A DNA stretch of 64,000 nt, taken from assembly GCA_024223715.1 (NCBI GenBank), contig JAAEOA010000427.1, forward strand, positions 1-64,000, written 5' to 3'. The notes below the pieces were generated by a model that made no database searches, was not told the DNA's origin, and saw nothing but the letters and a program-made list of their open reading frames with translations. The position numbers were made by a program, and so were the translations under genes. This document shows positions 44,233 to 52,434 of this stretch, piece by piece; position 1 is the stretch's first letter; each line of letters starts with the position of its first letter. The stretch comes from a bacterium (GTDB lineage: Bacteria; Krumholzibacteriota; Krumholzibacteriia; LZORAL124-64-63).

Positions 44233-46148
44233 TATTTCTCCTCAAGAGCCGTGCCGGCCCTTCTTGTATCGCCCTGGCGAACGGTATAATCCATTTGGTC
44301 CAAATATTCGAGCATGGGAATTCCCAGTTTCCGGGTCAGGCCACTGATTTCCCGAAAAACAGCAAAAGCCAGCTCTCCCTCAGCAGAAAAATGAGCCCTC
44401 AGCTTCTGCAGCAACTCTTCAAAGGCCTGATGAGAGACTAAATAGTCGTTGTTAATGGCCACCGCATACTTGTGATCCACAAGATATCGACTCACTTCAG
44501 GTGTTTTGAATTCTTTCAACTCCGGCTGACTTGCCGCTTCCCTGAAAGTGGGAGATTCTTCTGCCCAATTATCCAACCCTGGCCAGTCCAAGGCGAAGGC
44601 AAGCAATTCCCCGATGACCTTTTGCACAGCCACTTCCATGGCCGTATTCAACGGGGGGCCAGCTTCCGAAAGAACAATGCGGTCATCCAAAACCTGCCAG
44701 GAATCTTCCTGACCCAAAGCCCGACAAATGGCATTCCATTCCGCAGCTCCACTTTTGAATTTCATTTTGCGACGGGCTTCTTCTTTGGGAATGCCCAGTC
44801 GCAAAGGAAAACGCGTACCATATTCACTTACCATGGTTACAATTTTTTGACCCAACTCAGCAAGCAACTCCCGCAAGTAAATACGTTTGCCCACCACCAT
44901 GGCTTCGGGATCATCCTGATGGCCCATGGCTTCAGCCACCGGCAACCCTTTCAGACCGGCGTCTTTAAGATTCTGCCGAAACAGATCACCGGTATCGCCT
45001 TCCTCCATAATCAGCAGAATTTCGCTTACTTTTTCGTCGAATCGTTTGTGCGGGACCGGGTTTGCATCAAGCACCACACCGCCGGCAATGCTAACCACCG
45101 GCGAATAAAAACGCAGAACCAGCCGGTCGTCACGCACGGCAATCAAGTCCGATTCCAGGTGCATTTGGGCTAAACCTTTTCGTGGACCACCGTCACCTCC
45201 GAGCTCGTGCTCATCCAAAAGAACAATGCGCCCGAGAACTTCCCGCCCAGCATGATGAACATGGACCCTCTGGCGATTTTTTATAATTCCCTTGTAGTGC
45301 GACATAACATTGACCCGAATGTCCAGCCGACGGGTGGGTTCCACCGCCTTGGCTTCAACAATTTGAAAGCCACGTTCCATCTCGTCTTTTTTGACACCGT
45401 GAAGAGCCAGAGCCAACCGCTGGCCGGAAGCCCCCTGGTCGGCCTTCACCCCATGAACCTGAACTTCCCGCACTCTGATTTTATCGCCCGTGGGTTGAAC
45501 CACAAGTTTGTCCCCAGGCTTCACCGAACCACTCCAGCAAGTGCCCGTCACCACAACGCCGGCTCCCGGCAAAGTGAAAATGCGGTCCACGGGCATGCGG
45601 AAAAACCCCTCTTCCTTGCGTTGGGGCAAAGCCAGGGCTTCACCTTCAAGGGCAGCTTTCAGGTCATCCAGGCCGGCCCCGGTGTGAGCAGAAACCGGAA
45701 CTACCGGTTTGCCCTCCAAAAATGTGCCCTCCACCAACTCCAGAGCTTCTTCGGTGGCCACGGCAAGAATATCTTCATCCACCAAATCAGTTTTGGTCAT
45801 GACCACAACACCGCTGGCTACAGCCAGGGAATCAAGAATTTCCAAATGCTCAACAGTTTGAGGCATGACACCTTCATCGGCGGCAACCACCAGGAAAGCC
45901 AGGTCCACACCACCGGCTCCGGACACCATTTGTTTGACAAACTTTTCGTGACCGGGCATATCCACCACACCCAGTTTCAGGCCATCCGAGAGTTCAAACT
46001 CGGCAAAGCCCAGCTCGATACTAATACCGCGTTCCCGCTCTTCCTTGAGACGGTCAGTATGGGTGCCGGTTAATGCAGTAATCAGAGCTGTCTTGCCGTG
46101 GTCAACATGACCTGCAGCTCCAAGAATGAAATGGCGATCCTGAGCCAT
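44232..46148 (-). CDS. selB: selenocysteine-specific elongation factor
   Basis: A 638-aa translation GTPase that delivers Sec-tRNA to UGA codons marked by SECIS hairpins. The EF-Tu-like half has GHVDHGKTALITALTG, RGISIELGFA, VDMPGHEKFV and MTKTDLVD; the rest is the two barrel domains and the winged-helix SECIS-binding tail. The ATG at 46148 (MAQDRHFILGAAGH) is preferred; the ORF-track start 42 codons upstream has no domain content. No selC, selA or selD lies in the window. It is coupled to ispG by a one-base overlap. Confidence 0.95.
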   Translation of the reverse strand: MAQDRHFILGAAGHVDHGKTALITALTGTHTDRLKEERERGISIELGFAEFELSDGLKLGVVDMPGHEKFVKQMVSGAGGVDLAFLVVAADEGVMPQTVEHLEILDSLAVASGVVVMTKTDLVDEDILAVATEEALELVEGTFLEGKPVVPVSAHTGAGLDDLKAALEGEALALPQRKEEGFFRMPVDRIFTLPGAGVVVTGTCWSGSVKPGDKLVVQPTGDKIRVREVQVHGVKADQGASGQRLALALHGVKKDEMERGFQIVEAKAVEPTRRLDIRVNVMSHYKGIIKNRQRVHVHHAGREVLGRIVLLDEHELGGDGGPRKGLAQMHLESDLIAVRDDRLVLRFYSPVVSIAGGVVLDANPVPHKRFDEKVSEILLIMEEGDTGDLFRQNLKDAGLKGLPVAEAMGHQDDPEAMVVGKRIYLRELLAELGQKIVTMVSEYGTRFPLRLGIPKEEARRKMKFKSGAAEWNAICRALGQEDSWQVLDDRIVLSEAGPPLNTAMEVAVQKVIGELLAFALDWPGLDNWAEESPTFREAASQPELKEFKTPEVSRYLVDHKYAVAINNDYLVSHQAFEELLQKLRAHFSAEGELAFAVFREISGLTRKLGIPMLEYLDQMDYTVRQGDTRRAGTALEEK

Positions 46149-46349
46149 GGGAGTTTTTGCCTTTCCGAAAGAGTGTTCTGGGTTCCGGTCAAAGATAGAA
46201 CACTTTAAGTCCTTTGACTTACAAAAACTTGGGACTTCCTCTGAAAACCCCAATTTCATACCTGCCAGAAGCAAGATGTCCTGGCGGAATAAATATCCAA
46301 TCGGAACTTCAATGGGCTGAGAGCCCCATTCTCAAAGCGATGAAGAACA

Positions 46350-46499
46350 CAACAACGGCTTGTTGAATTTAACAACACAAGCAACTAGTTGCCATATAAG
46401 TGGTTAGATTCACTTTTCCGTATTCCCTCAAAATTAGCCGCTGAAATATTCATCATTATCATTACTTCAACTAAAGAAACAACACCCGTAACCTGTTGT
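46350..46499. promoter_or_regulatory. cluster of CAAC/GTTG palindromes (candidate activator sites)
   Basis: CAACAA-N4-TTGTTG (46350-46365), an overlapping GTTG-N7-CAAC (46362-46376), the perfect 12-bp palindrome GCAACTAGTTGC (46381-46392) and ACAACA-N9-TGTTGT (46479-46499). They lie about 60 to 210 bp before the predicted start of transcription, the usual distance for sigma54 activator binding. A similar CAACTGTTG occurs at 53418-53426, upstream of the ferredoxin-NrfD operon. Confidence 0.45.
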
Positions 46500-46529
46500 C
46501 CCCCTGCTTGTTAAGCGACACCAACTTCC

Positions 46530-46546
46530 TGGCACCCTCTATGCAA
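46530..46546 (+). promoter_or_regulatory. sigma54 (-24/-12) promoter
   Basis: TGGCACCCTCTATGCAA matches the consensus TGGCAC-N5-TTGCW at all but one specific base, with the invariant GG and GC exactly ten bases apart. It sits about 63 bp before the GcvH-like start codon, leaving a leader of about 50 bases. Two sigma54 response regulators lie in the window; one converges on this gene. Confidence 0.75.
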
Positions 46547-46608
46547 TACATAAAATGTGATTCCCATAATTATTCTGTTTCAACGGAAACAAAACCAAAG
46601 GAAACGCC

Positions 46609-47274
46609 ATGACTGCCATCCTCGTAATCCTCATGTTTGTTGTTCTGTTAAGCCTCGACTCATTCAAACTTTACCTCAAACGACGCAAGGGTGCCGAACC
46701 AGCCGAAAAACCGCTGGCCACATTCACCCCCATTCAATTCCCCAAGGGTTTGTTCCTGGGCAAAAACCACAGTTATGCCCGGCTCACGGAATTGGGTGAA
46801 CTGAAAGTTGGAATCGATGAGCTGCTGACCCAGGCCCTTGGCGATGTGGATGAAGTGGATATCATGCCTGCCGGAACACGCCTGGCCAAAGGTGATACCA
46901 TGGCCATTGTCACCCGCTTGGGTCACAAATTTCAGGTTACTTCTCCAGTTTCCGGCACTGTTGTTGCCCCCAACGAGAACGCTGAAATTAATCCCTACAC
47001 CATCAATACCGATCCGTATGGCCGCGGCTGGCTGGCAACCATCTGGCCTGTTGAACACAACGAAGCCCTTCGGGACCTAAAAGTTGGCGACCGGGCCTCC
47101 AGTTGGTTAAAAAACGAGACAACCCGGTTCACTGACTTTTTAACCGCCCGAACCAGTTCTGAAATGGGAGGAGCCCTGGCTGCCGATGGTGCCCATCCTG
47201 TAGTTGGCGCAGCTTGTATTCTGGATGAAGAAGGCTGGAATCAGTTCGAAAAGGAATTTGCCCGGATCAAATAA
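46609..47274 (+). CDS. membrane-anchored GcvH-like protein lacking the lipoyl lysine
   Basis: A 221-aa protein with an N-terminal membrane helix (TAILVILMFVVLLSLDSF), then a lipoyl-type barrel similar to glycine-cleavage H protein (FPKGLFLGKNHSYARL; QVTSPVSGTVVAPNENAEINPYTINTDPYGRGWLATI). In GcvH the lipoylated Lys lies eight residues before PVSG; here that position is Gly and the nearest Lys is at -6, so it is probably not lipoylated. Similar proteins occur beside NrfD-type redox modules. AGGA lies eight bases before ATG. It has its own sigma54 promoter and terminator and converges on the cytochrome gene. Confidence 0.75.
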   Translation: MTAILVILMFVVLLSLDSFKLYLKRRKGAEPAEKPLATFTPIQFPKGLFLGKNHSYARLTELGELKVGIDELLTQALGDVDEVDIMPAGTRLAKGDTMAIVTRLGHKFQVTSPVSGTVVAPNENAEINPYTINTDPYGRGWLATIWPVEHNEALRDLKVGDRASSWLKNETTRFTDFLTARTSSEMGGALAADGAHPVVGAACILDEEGWNQFEKEFARIK

Positions 47275-47307
47275 TTATAAACTCCGGCACTGAAATTCAA
47301 AGGAAAT

Positions 47308-47337
47308 GAGGGAGGCCGAACCAGCCTCCCTCTTTTT
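47308..47337 (+). terminator. rho-independent terminator of the GcvH-like gene
   Basis: GAGGGAGGC and GCCTCCCTC form a perfect 9-bp stem around CGAACCA, followed by TTTTT. It ends one base before the convergent cytochrome stop codon and has no U-tract on the minus strand, so it is directional. Confidence 0.93.
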
Positions 47338-47338
47338 A

Positions 47339-47740
47339 TTACCGCACTTCGCCTTCACCAAGTTCCGGCCCTTCGGGCAAAGCTTTTCGCTCGTGACAAT
47401 CGATACAGGTCGTGGAAATTTCCTCCACCATATGACACCCCACACATAACTGGTGGTAAGCCATCTTCAAATCCGGGCTCTCCCAATCTGCAGGATCAAA
47501 TTCCTCCATATGACAATCGCTGCATAAGGATATTTCATCCGGTTCCTGGTCGTGGTGGCAATCCGTACAGTCTTCGGCAACATCCACATGATCAGAATGG
47601 GTGAACTCCACCGCCTCAAACCAGTAACTAATGGATTCAATAGTCACCTCTTCAGGACTCTCAATCACTTCTGCTTCCTGGCCCACACCCACGGCAGCAA
47701 CCCAGGTTACAAAAGCAATCGTCAGGACCAAAGTTTTCAT
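47339..47740 (-). CDS. periplasmic tetraheme cytochrome c
   Basis: A 133-aa exported cytochrome. Signal peptide to about residue 20, then four CxxCH heme sites: CTDCH 58-62, CSDCH 73-77, CVGCH 99-103 and CIDCH 112-116, with extra histidines (EFTHSDHVD, AYHQL) suitable as distal ligands, as in class III (c3/c7-like) cytochromes. It probably takes electrons from the NrfD/ferredoxin complex encoded upstream in the same operon and hands them to periplasmic partners. It overlaps the archaemetzincin stop by four bases. No terminator of its own is seen. Confidence 0.9.
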   Translation of the reverse strand: MKTLVLTIAFVTWVAAVGVGQEAEVIESPEEVTIESISYWFEAVEFTHSDHVDVAEDCTDCHHDQEPDEISLCSDCHMEEFDPADWESPDLKMAYHQLCVGCHMVEEISTTCIDCHERKALPEGPELGEGEVR

Positions 47741-48312
47741 TCGTTGTCTCCTTTCAGGAAGAACGACAGGATTCCGTCTTTAGGTACATTCATGACTTCT
47801 GCACAGGACCCGCAATAGGACGGATCCTTCAAATCAACATGTTCAGGAAGAAGGGAAGCGTTCATCACACACCAGGAAAGCTGGCAATGAACCAAACCGA
47901 AGGTATGGCCCAGCTCGTGCATCACCTCTTTGAGGATTCGCAATCTGAGCTTGTGCAAATCCATTGGTTCCCCTGCAAACATGGGGCACAAACGATGGGT
48001 TGAGGCAATACCCAACTGCCCGTTTAATTGGGCGCTTCCCAATACGTGGGCAAAAACCGGTAGAAATAAATCAACATCCGTGACAGCAATCCGTTTTGTT
48101 TCCGGGTCCACAGCGGGCCGCTGCATCGTTTGAAGAAGGACGTCCACGGAATATTGCTGACGATCCAGAACAAAAGCCTCTTTAGTGGGCAGAACCTGAT
48201 CCATGACCCTAACCGGATGGGCCAAACTAACAGCCAGGTCCTGACGCAGCTGATTCAACAGCCCGGGCGCCAGGCCTCCCGTTCCCATGAGTTCCAAACT
48301 CCAGGCTGGCAT
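47737..48312 (-). CDS. archaemetzincin-family zinc metalloprotease
   Basis: A 191-aa peptidase (M54). The extended zinc motif is complete: HELGHTFGLVHCQLSWCVMN followed by CGSC, matching HExxHxxGxxHCx4CxM...CxxC with its second structural zinc. The family occurs in archaea, some bacteria and animals, and its physiological substrate is unknown. There is no signal peptide, so it should act in the cytoplasm. It starts one base after the sigma54 regulator stop and overlaps the cytochrome gene by four bases, placing it within the redox operon. A role in maturation or turnover of a redox protein is only inference. Confidence 0.92.
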   Translation of the reverse strand: MPAWSLELMGTGGLAPGLLNQLRQDLAVSLAHPVRVMDQVLPTKEAFVLDRQQYSVDVLLQTMQRPAVDPETKRIAVTDVDLFLPVFAHVLGSAQLNGQLGIASTHRLCPMFAGEPMDLHKLRLRILKEVMHELGHTFGLVHCQLSWCVMNASLLPEHVDLKDPSYCGSCAEVMNVPKDGILSFFLKGDNE

Positions 48313-48313
48313 T

Positions 48314-49657
48314 TCACTTCCGTTCGATGCCGAACTTGCGCATCTTGTTGTATAAGGTCACTCTGTCGATTTCCAAAGTCTTGGCTGTATGAGTAACATT
48401 AAAAGCATGAAGCTTGAGTAGCCGGCGAATGTGTTTCTCTTCAATGGCCCGGAGGGATTGGTCATCGTCCCCTCCTGTTTTGTCCTTGTCGACAATGGGC
48501 AGGTGCTCCTCCTGAATTTCGACACCTCGGCAGACAACCAGCGCCCGCTCAATGGCATTGGCCAGCTCCCGCACATTTCCAGGCCAGGAATACCTGACCA
48601 GCAACTCTCTGACTTCTTTTGAAAACCCTTTAGCCTGACGTCCCATGGCTCCGGCATAACGATCCAGGAAATGTTCGGCAATTGGCAAAATGTCCTCTGG
48701 TCGATCCCGCAAAGGAGGAATAGTCAGGGAAAAAACATTGATCCGGAAAAACAGATCATCACGGAAATCGCCAGAGTCGACAGCTTTCTGAAGGTTTCGA
48801 TTGGTGGCACAAATCAAACGAAAATCCACAGAAATTTCCTGATTGCCACCCAAACGGGTTATTTTCCGGTCTTCAAGAGCGCGTAATAACTCAACCTGAA
48901 CCTTGGGTGAAACTTCACCCACCTCGTCTAGAAAAAGTGTGCCACCGTCGGCCAATTCAATTTTCCCTTTTCGCCGGGAAGTTGCCCCCGTGAAAGCACC
49001 TTTTTCATGACCAAATAATTCGGACTCCAGCAAACTGTCCGAAAGAGCACCGCAATTAACAGCCACCATGGTGCCAAAATTGCGTTGACTGCGATTATGA
49101 ATCTGACGGGCAATCAGTTCCTTTCCCGTTCCCGATTCTCCAAAAATCATGACTGAAGTATCAGTGGGCGCAACCATCTCTGCCAACTCCATCACCTTGC
49201 CCATTTCCGGACTCTGGCCGGTAACAATTGTTGGCCCTGATTTGGTCAACTGGTTTTTCAGCGTCACATTTTCTTTCGTTAAGGCAACTTTTTCGCAGGC
49301 CTGGGCCACAATTCTTGAAAGGGCTTCCGGATCAAACGGTTTGACGAGATAATCGTAAGCTCCTTCCTTCAGAGCATGAACAGCGGTATCCACAGAGGCG
49401 TACGCCGTTACCAGAACAACCGCAATATCGGCATCCTTCCGACGCACCCGGCCCAGTAATTCCAGACCATCCATTCCCGGCATTTTTATGTCGGAAACAA
49501 TAACATCGTACGATTGACGACCGAGCATGTTGAGAGCCTCCTGCCCACTCGATGCTGACTCGACATCGTAGCCATCCTCAGCAAACCAATGCGACAGTGA
49601 CTCCCGCACATGGAGTTCATCATCAACAATCAAGAGCCTGGGTATGTGCTGACTCAT
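48314..49657 (-). CDS. sigma54-dependent response regulator (NtrC family), partner of the heme kinase
   Basis: A 447-aa activator. The receiver has DDELHVRES and acceptor Asp in VIVSDIKMPG with the closing KPFDPE. The AAA+ domain has GESGTGKELIARQ, the sigma54-contacting KGAFTGATSR and GGTLFLDEVGE. The C-terminal helix-turn-helix is HAFNVTHTAKTLEIDRVTLYNKM. It starts 11 bp after the kinase stop, so the pair is clear. Its probable target is the sigma54 promoter at 46530, just beyond the end of its own operon, with the CAAC/GTTG palindromes as candidate sites. Confidence 0.95.
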   Translation of the reverse strand: MSQHIPRLLIVDDELHVRESLSHWFAEDGYDVESASSGQEALNMLGRQSYDVIVSDIKMPGMDGLELLGRVRRKDADIAVVLVTAYASVDTAVHALKEGAYDYLVKPFDPEALSRIVAQACEKVALTKENVTLKNQLTKSGPTIVTGQSPEMGKVMELAEMVAPTDTSVMIFGESGTGKELIARQIHNRSQRNFGTMVAVNCGALSDSLLESELFGHEKGAFTGATSRRKGKIELADGGTLFLDEVGEVSPKVQVELLRALEDRKITRLGGNQEISVDFRLICATNRNLQKAVDSGDFRDDLFFRINVFSLTIPPLRDRPEDILPIAEHFLDRYAGAMGRQAKGFSKEVRELLVRYSWPGNVRELANAIERALVVCRGVEIQEEHLPIVDKDKTGGDDDQSLRAIEEKHIRRLLKLHAFNVTHTAKTLEIDRVTLYNKMRKFGIERK

Positions 49658-49668
49658 GACACTTCCTC

Positions 49669-51249
49669 CTATGCTTGCAAATCAGTTTTCAGAGGCAGGT
49701 AAATACTGAACTGGCAACCTTTTCCCGGCTGGGTCGCCAACTCGATTCTTCCGCCATGGCTTTCCACAATTCCGTAAACCACCGAAAGCCCCAACCCCAC
49801 GGACGAGCCTTCCCCTTTGGTGGAATAGAAAGGCTCAAAAGCGTGGCGAGCTACCTCCGCTGCCATGCCCGGACCATTGTCCTGAACAATTATCTGCACA
49901 TCGTTTTCAAGGTGATGAGTGTGAATTTTTAACTGTCCGCCATTGGGCATGGCCTGAGCTGCATTAATGAATAAAGCCATCAGCAATTGCTGCAATTTGT
50001 TCTGGTCAGCCAAAGTGACAGGGAGATTTGGCTCCAGGTTTCTTACAATTTCAATGGCATTCAATTCGAACTGATGGTTGACCAGAAAAAGAGATTTTTC
50101 GACAATTTCATTGATGTCCGTCCGGTCCAGACTGCCACTTCCCCGCCGGGCAAATGTAAGAAGCTGAGCGACAATTTCACCACACCGGGTGGCCTCCGAT
50201 GAAATTGATTCCAGATACTCCAGATTTTTTTCGCACTCCTCGTTCATTTTCGATTTTTTGATTCGGCGCACCAGAATTTTGGCATAAGTGACCACACTGG
50301 CCAGAGGGTTGTTGATCTCATGAGCCACCACGGCGGCCAACTTGCCCAACGATGCCATTTTCTCCACTTGCACCAATTGGTCCTGAGCACGCACCAGCTC
50401 GTCTGTTTTCAACTCCACTCGTTGCTCCAGAGTTTTACCCCAAAGCAAAAGCTCTTCTCTTGCTTGTTTCAGATCCAGAGCCAACAAATTGAAAGACCGG
50501 TCCAGACAGCCGATCTCATCGCTGGATTCATCATCGATTCGCACAGAGAGGTCTCCCGCGGCCAGCATTTGGGTCTGGTCTATCAGCCTTTGAACTCTTT
50601 GGTAAACAATGGTTCTGCCAGCAAAATAAACGACAATGACCCCCAGAATGACTCCAGCCAAACCAGCCAAAGCCATGCCCTTGGCATTGTCCCGCCGGGC
50701 CTGGTGAAAAGGCTCCAGATCAAGTTTCAAACCCAGCACTCCAAGCAATGCGTCGGGTTTTTCATCGGAGTGACAGTCTGTGGTGGAACACGATGGCCGG
50801 TTTAATAGAACATTATTGACCATTAAAGATTGCCGCCCATCCTTCTGCTCCATATATGAGTGCTTATTGGCGGGGAAATTTACCGGCACAGGATCCTGAT
50901 TGTGACAGAGCATGCACTGGGTCTGATGCAGATCCTGCTGAAGCCCAATTTCTTCGTGATTGGTGGAATAAGCGATAGCTCCACCCCGGGTGTAAAGCCT
51001 AATACGTTCCACATCCCGATGCGCAGCAAAATCATCAATGGTGTTTTGAATCCTGTCCTGATCATTTACCAGCATGGATTCCTGTAAAACCGATAGCACG
51101 GTCTCGGTCAACTCCAAACCATTCTGACGTAAAATGCGAATGGTCGCCCTTTCCTGAACTTTCACGTTTATGAAAGTTGTCACCAGGAACACCCCAGCTA
51201 ACATTATTGAGGTGATGATAGTCATCTTTCCCGCAACACTGAGTTTCAT
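49669..51249 (-). CDS. sensor histidine kinase with diheme c-type periplasmic domain
   Basis: A 526-aa membrane kinase. First membrane helix about 8-28; periplasmic domain to about residue 188 with two c-type heme attachment motifs, CMLCH (112-116) and CSTTDCH (154-160, the CX4CH variant); second membrane helix about 191-211; HAMP; HisKA with LAAVVAHEINNPLASVVTYAK; HATPase with NAAQAMPNGGQL, DNGPGM and GLGLSVVYGIVESHGG. A covalently bound heme pair would let it sense redox potential, oxygen, NO or a c-type cytochrome. Its gene lies between nrfD and the sigma54 regulator, so the operon encodes its own sensor. Confidence 0.92.
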   Translation of the reverse strand: MKLSVAGKMTIITSIMLAGVFLVTTFINVKVQERATIRILRQNGLELTETVLSVLQESMLVNDQDRIQNTIDDFAAHRDVERIRLYTRGGAIAYSTNHEEIGLQQDLHQTQCMLCHNQDPVPVNFPANKHSYMEQKDGRQSLMVNNVLLNRPSCSTTDCHSDEKPDALLGVLGLKLDLEPFHQARRDNAKGMALAGLAGVILGVIVVYFAGRTIVYQRVQRLIDQTQMLAAGDLSVRIDDESSDEIGCLDRSFNLLALDLKQAREELLLWGKTLEQRVELKTDELVRAQDQLVQVEKMASLGKLAAVVAHEINNPLASVVTYAKILVRRIKKSKMNEECEKNLEYLESISSEATRCGEIVAQLLTFARRGSGSLDRTDINEIVEKSLFLVNHQFELNAIEIVRNLEPNLPVTLADQNKLQQLLMALFINAAQAMPNGGQLKIHTHHLENDVQIIVQDNGPGMAAEVARHAFEPFYSTKGEGSSVGLGLSVVYGIVESHGGRIELATQPGKGCQFSIYLPLKTDLQA

Positions 51250-51270
51250 GCGCAGCCTCCCCCTTTTGGG

Positions 51271-52434
51271 TCAGGACAATTCCACGAAAGGATCTTTGGG
51301 TTTGGCATCGGTCAAAGGACCTTCCGGAAATACCGGCAGATACCGTACGGCCAAACTGAAAGCGTAAATACCCAGGGCCACCATGCCCATCGAGACAACA
51401 AACTCCATCCAGTGGGGTTTGTAATCGGCTCCGGTTCCCAGCTGAAACGCAGTCACGGCAACATTCATTCGATTGAAAATTACGCCCAGAACCACTAACA
51501 ACTGAGCGCCACCGAGCCAGAGCATATTTTCACGCACCTTCCGCGTGAAAAGCAGCATCATGGGCACAATGCCTCCCAGGGTAATTTCAGCCAGGAAGAA
51601 CCACGATGCGGTATCAAATTTAAAAACGTATTGGAAGGCGTCGCGAATAATCAAATCTTCCACCCGGATAACCAGGTAGACCAAAAGCATAACGGCTGAA
51701 GCCCGGCCCACTCCCCGCAACAACCGGGGTTTGAAGCGATGTCCCAATCCGCGAAGAGTAAAAAATGCTTCTACATTCGTCATGGAAAGCCCCAGCGTTA
51801 TTGCCGAAACAAAAAACAAAATGGGAAGAATGGGTGAGTACCAAAGAGGGTGTAACTTCTGCGGCGCAATGACATAAAGCGTGCCCAGAGAACTTTGATG
51901 AAGAGTGGAAAGCAATACCCCGGCAATGACCAATCCTGGCGTCAAATATTTGTGCATAAATTTCGACTGACGAATGAAACCGAATCGCTCAAAAACCAGA
52001 GGCAGAAACTCCAGGAATAGGACTGTTGTGTAAAGCATCACACACCAGCCCACCTCAAACATTACCGAATGCGGATTCCAAAATACCAGCGGGTGCCAGA
52101 TATTCCACGGCCGCCCCAAATCCACCAGTAAGGCCATCACCACAATGATGTAACCCAGGAAAGCAGTCAGGACTGCAGGCCGGGCCATGGACTGGTAATT
52201 CTTAAGATGAAAAATATAGACCACCGCTGTAACAGTAAAACCACCTGCACCAAGGGCCACTCCACACAGCAAATCAAATCCAATCCACAGCCCCCAGGGC
52301 ATGGAGTCACTCAGATTTGAAATGGCCCCCAGGCCCATTGTGTAACGCCGGAAAAGAATAAAAACCAATAGGGCCACCAGCCCTAAAAAGAACGATGACC
52401 AAAAATGCGGGCGAAGGACTTTTACTCTACTCAT
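51271..52434 (-). CDS. NrfD/PsrC-family quinol oxidoreductase membrane subunit
   Basis: A 387-aa integral membrane protein with about ten hydrophobic helices. NrfD-type features include SMPWGLWIGFDLLCGVALGAGGFTVTAVVY in the second helix pair, LVDLGRPWNIWHPLVFWNPHSVMFEVGWCVMLYT and GGIVPMMLLF. These subunits exchange electrons between membrane quinones and an iron-sulfur partner. ATG 52434 overlaps the ferredoxin stop by eight bases; the ORF-track start 41 codons earlier lies inside the ferredoxin gene. No catalytic molybdopterin subunit is present, so the complex may be a quinol:cytochrome c oxidoreductase. Confidence 0.92.
   Translation of the reverse strand: MSRVKVLRPHFWSSFFLGLVALLVFILFRRYTMGLGAISNLSDSMPWGLWIGFDLLCGVALGAGGFTVTAVVYIFHLKNYQSMARPAVLTAFLGYIIVVMALLVDLGRPWNIWHPLVFWNPHSVMFEVGWCVMLYTTVLFLEFLPLVFERFGFIRQSKFMHKYLTPGLVIAGVLLSTLHQSSLGTLYVIAPQKLHPLWYSPILPILFFVSAITLGLSMTNVEAFFTLRGLGHRFKPRLLRGVGRASAVMLLVYLVIRVEDLIIRDAFQYVFKFDTASWFFLAEITLGGIVPMMLLFTRKVRENMLWLGGAQLLVVLGVIFNRMNVAVTAFQLGTGADYKPHWMEFVVSMGMVALGIYAFSLAVRYLPVFPEGPLTDAKPKDPFVELS

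Larger units (their letters stand above)
46149..46608. other. 460-bp divergent intergenic region with regulatory palindromes
   Basis: No coding sequence or tRNA fold is apparent; a search by eye for a Sec-tRNA T-loop failed. The right half carries a cluster of CAAC/GTTG inverted repeats and a sigma54 promoter, listed separately. A 46311-46333 stem AATGGGCT/AGCCCCATT has no U-tract. Confidence 0.6.

Noticed and set aside
46311-46333. Terminator for selB's upstream region
   Set aside because: A stem AATGGGCT/AGCCCCATT exists but has a bulge and no U-tract on either strand.
46149-46608. A tRNA-Sec (selC) gene next to selB
   Set aside because: No acceptor stem or T-loop could be found by eye on either strand.
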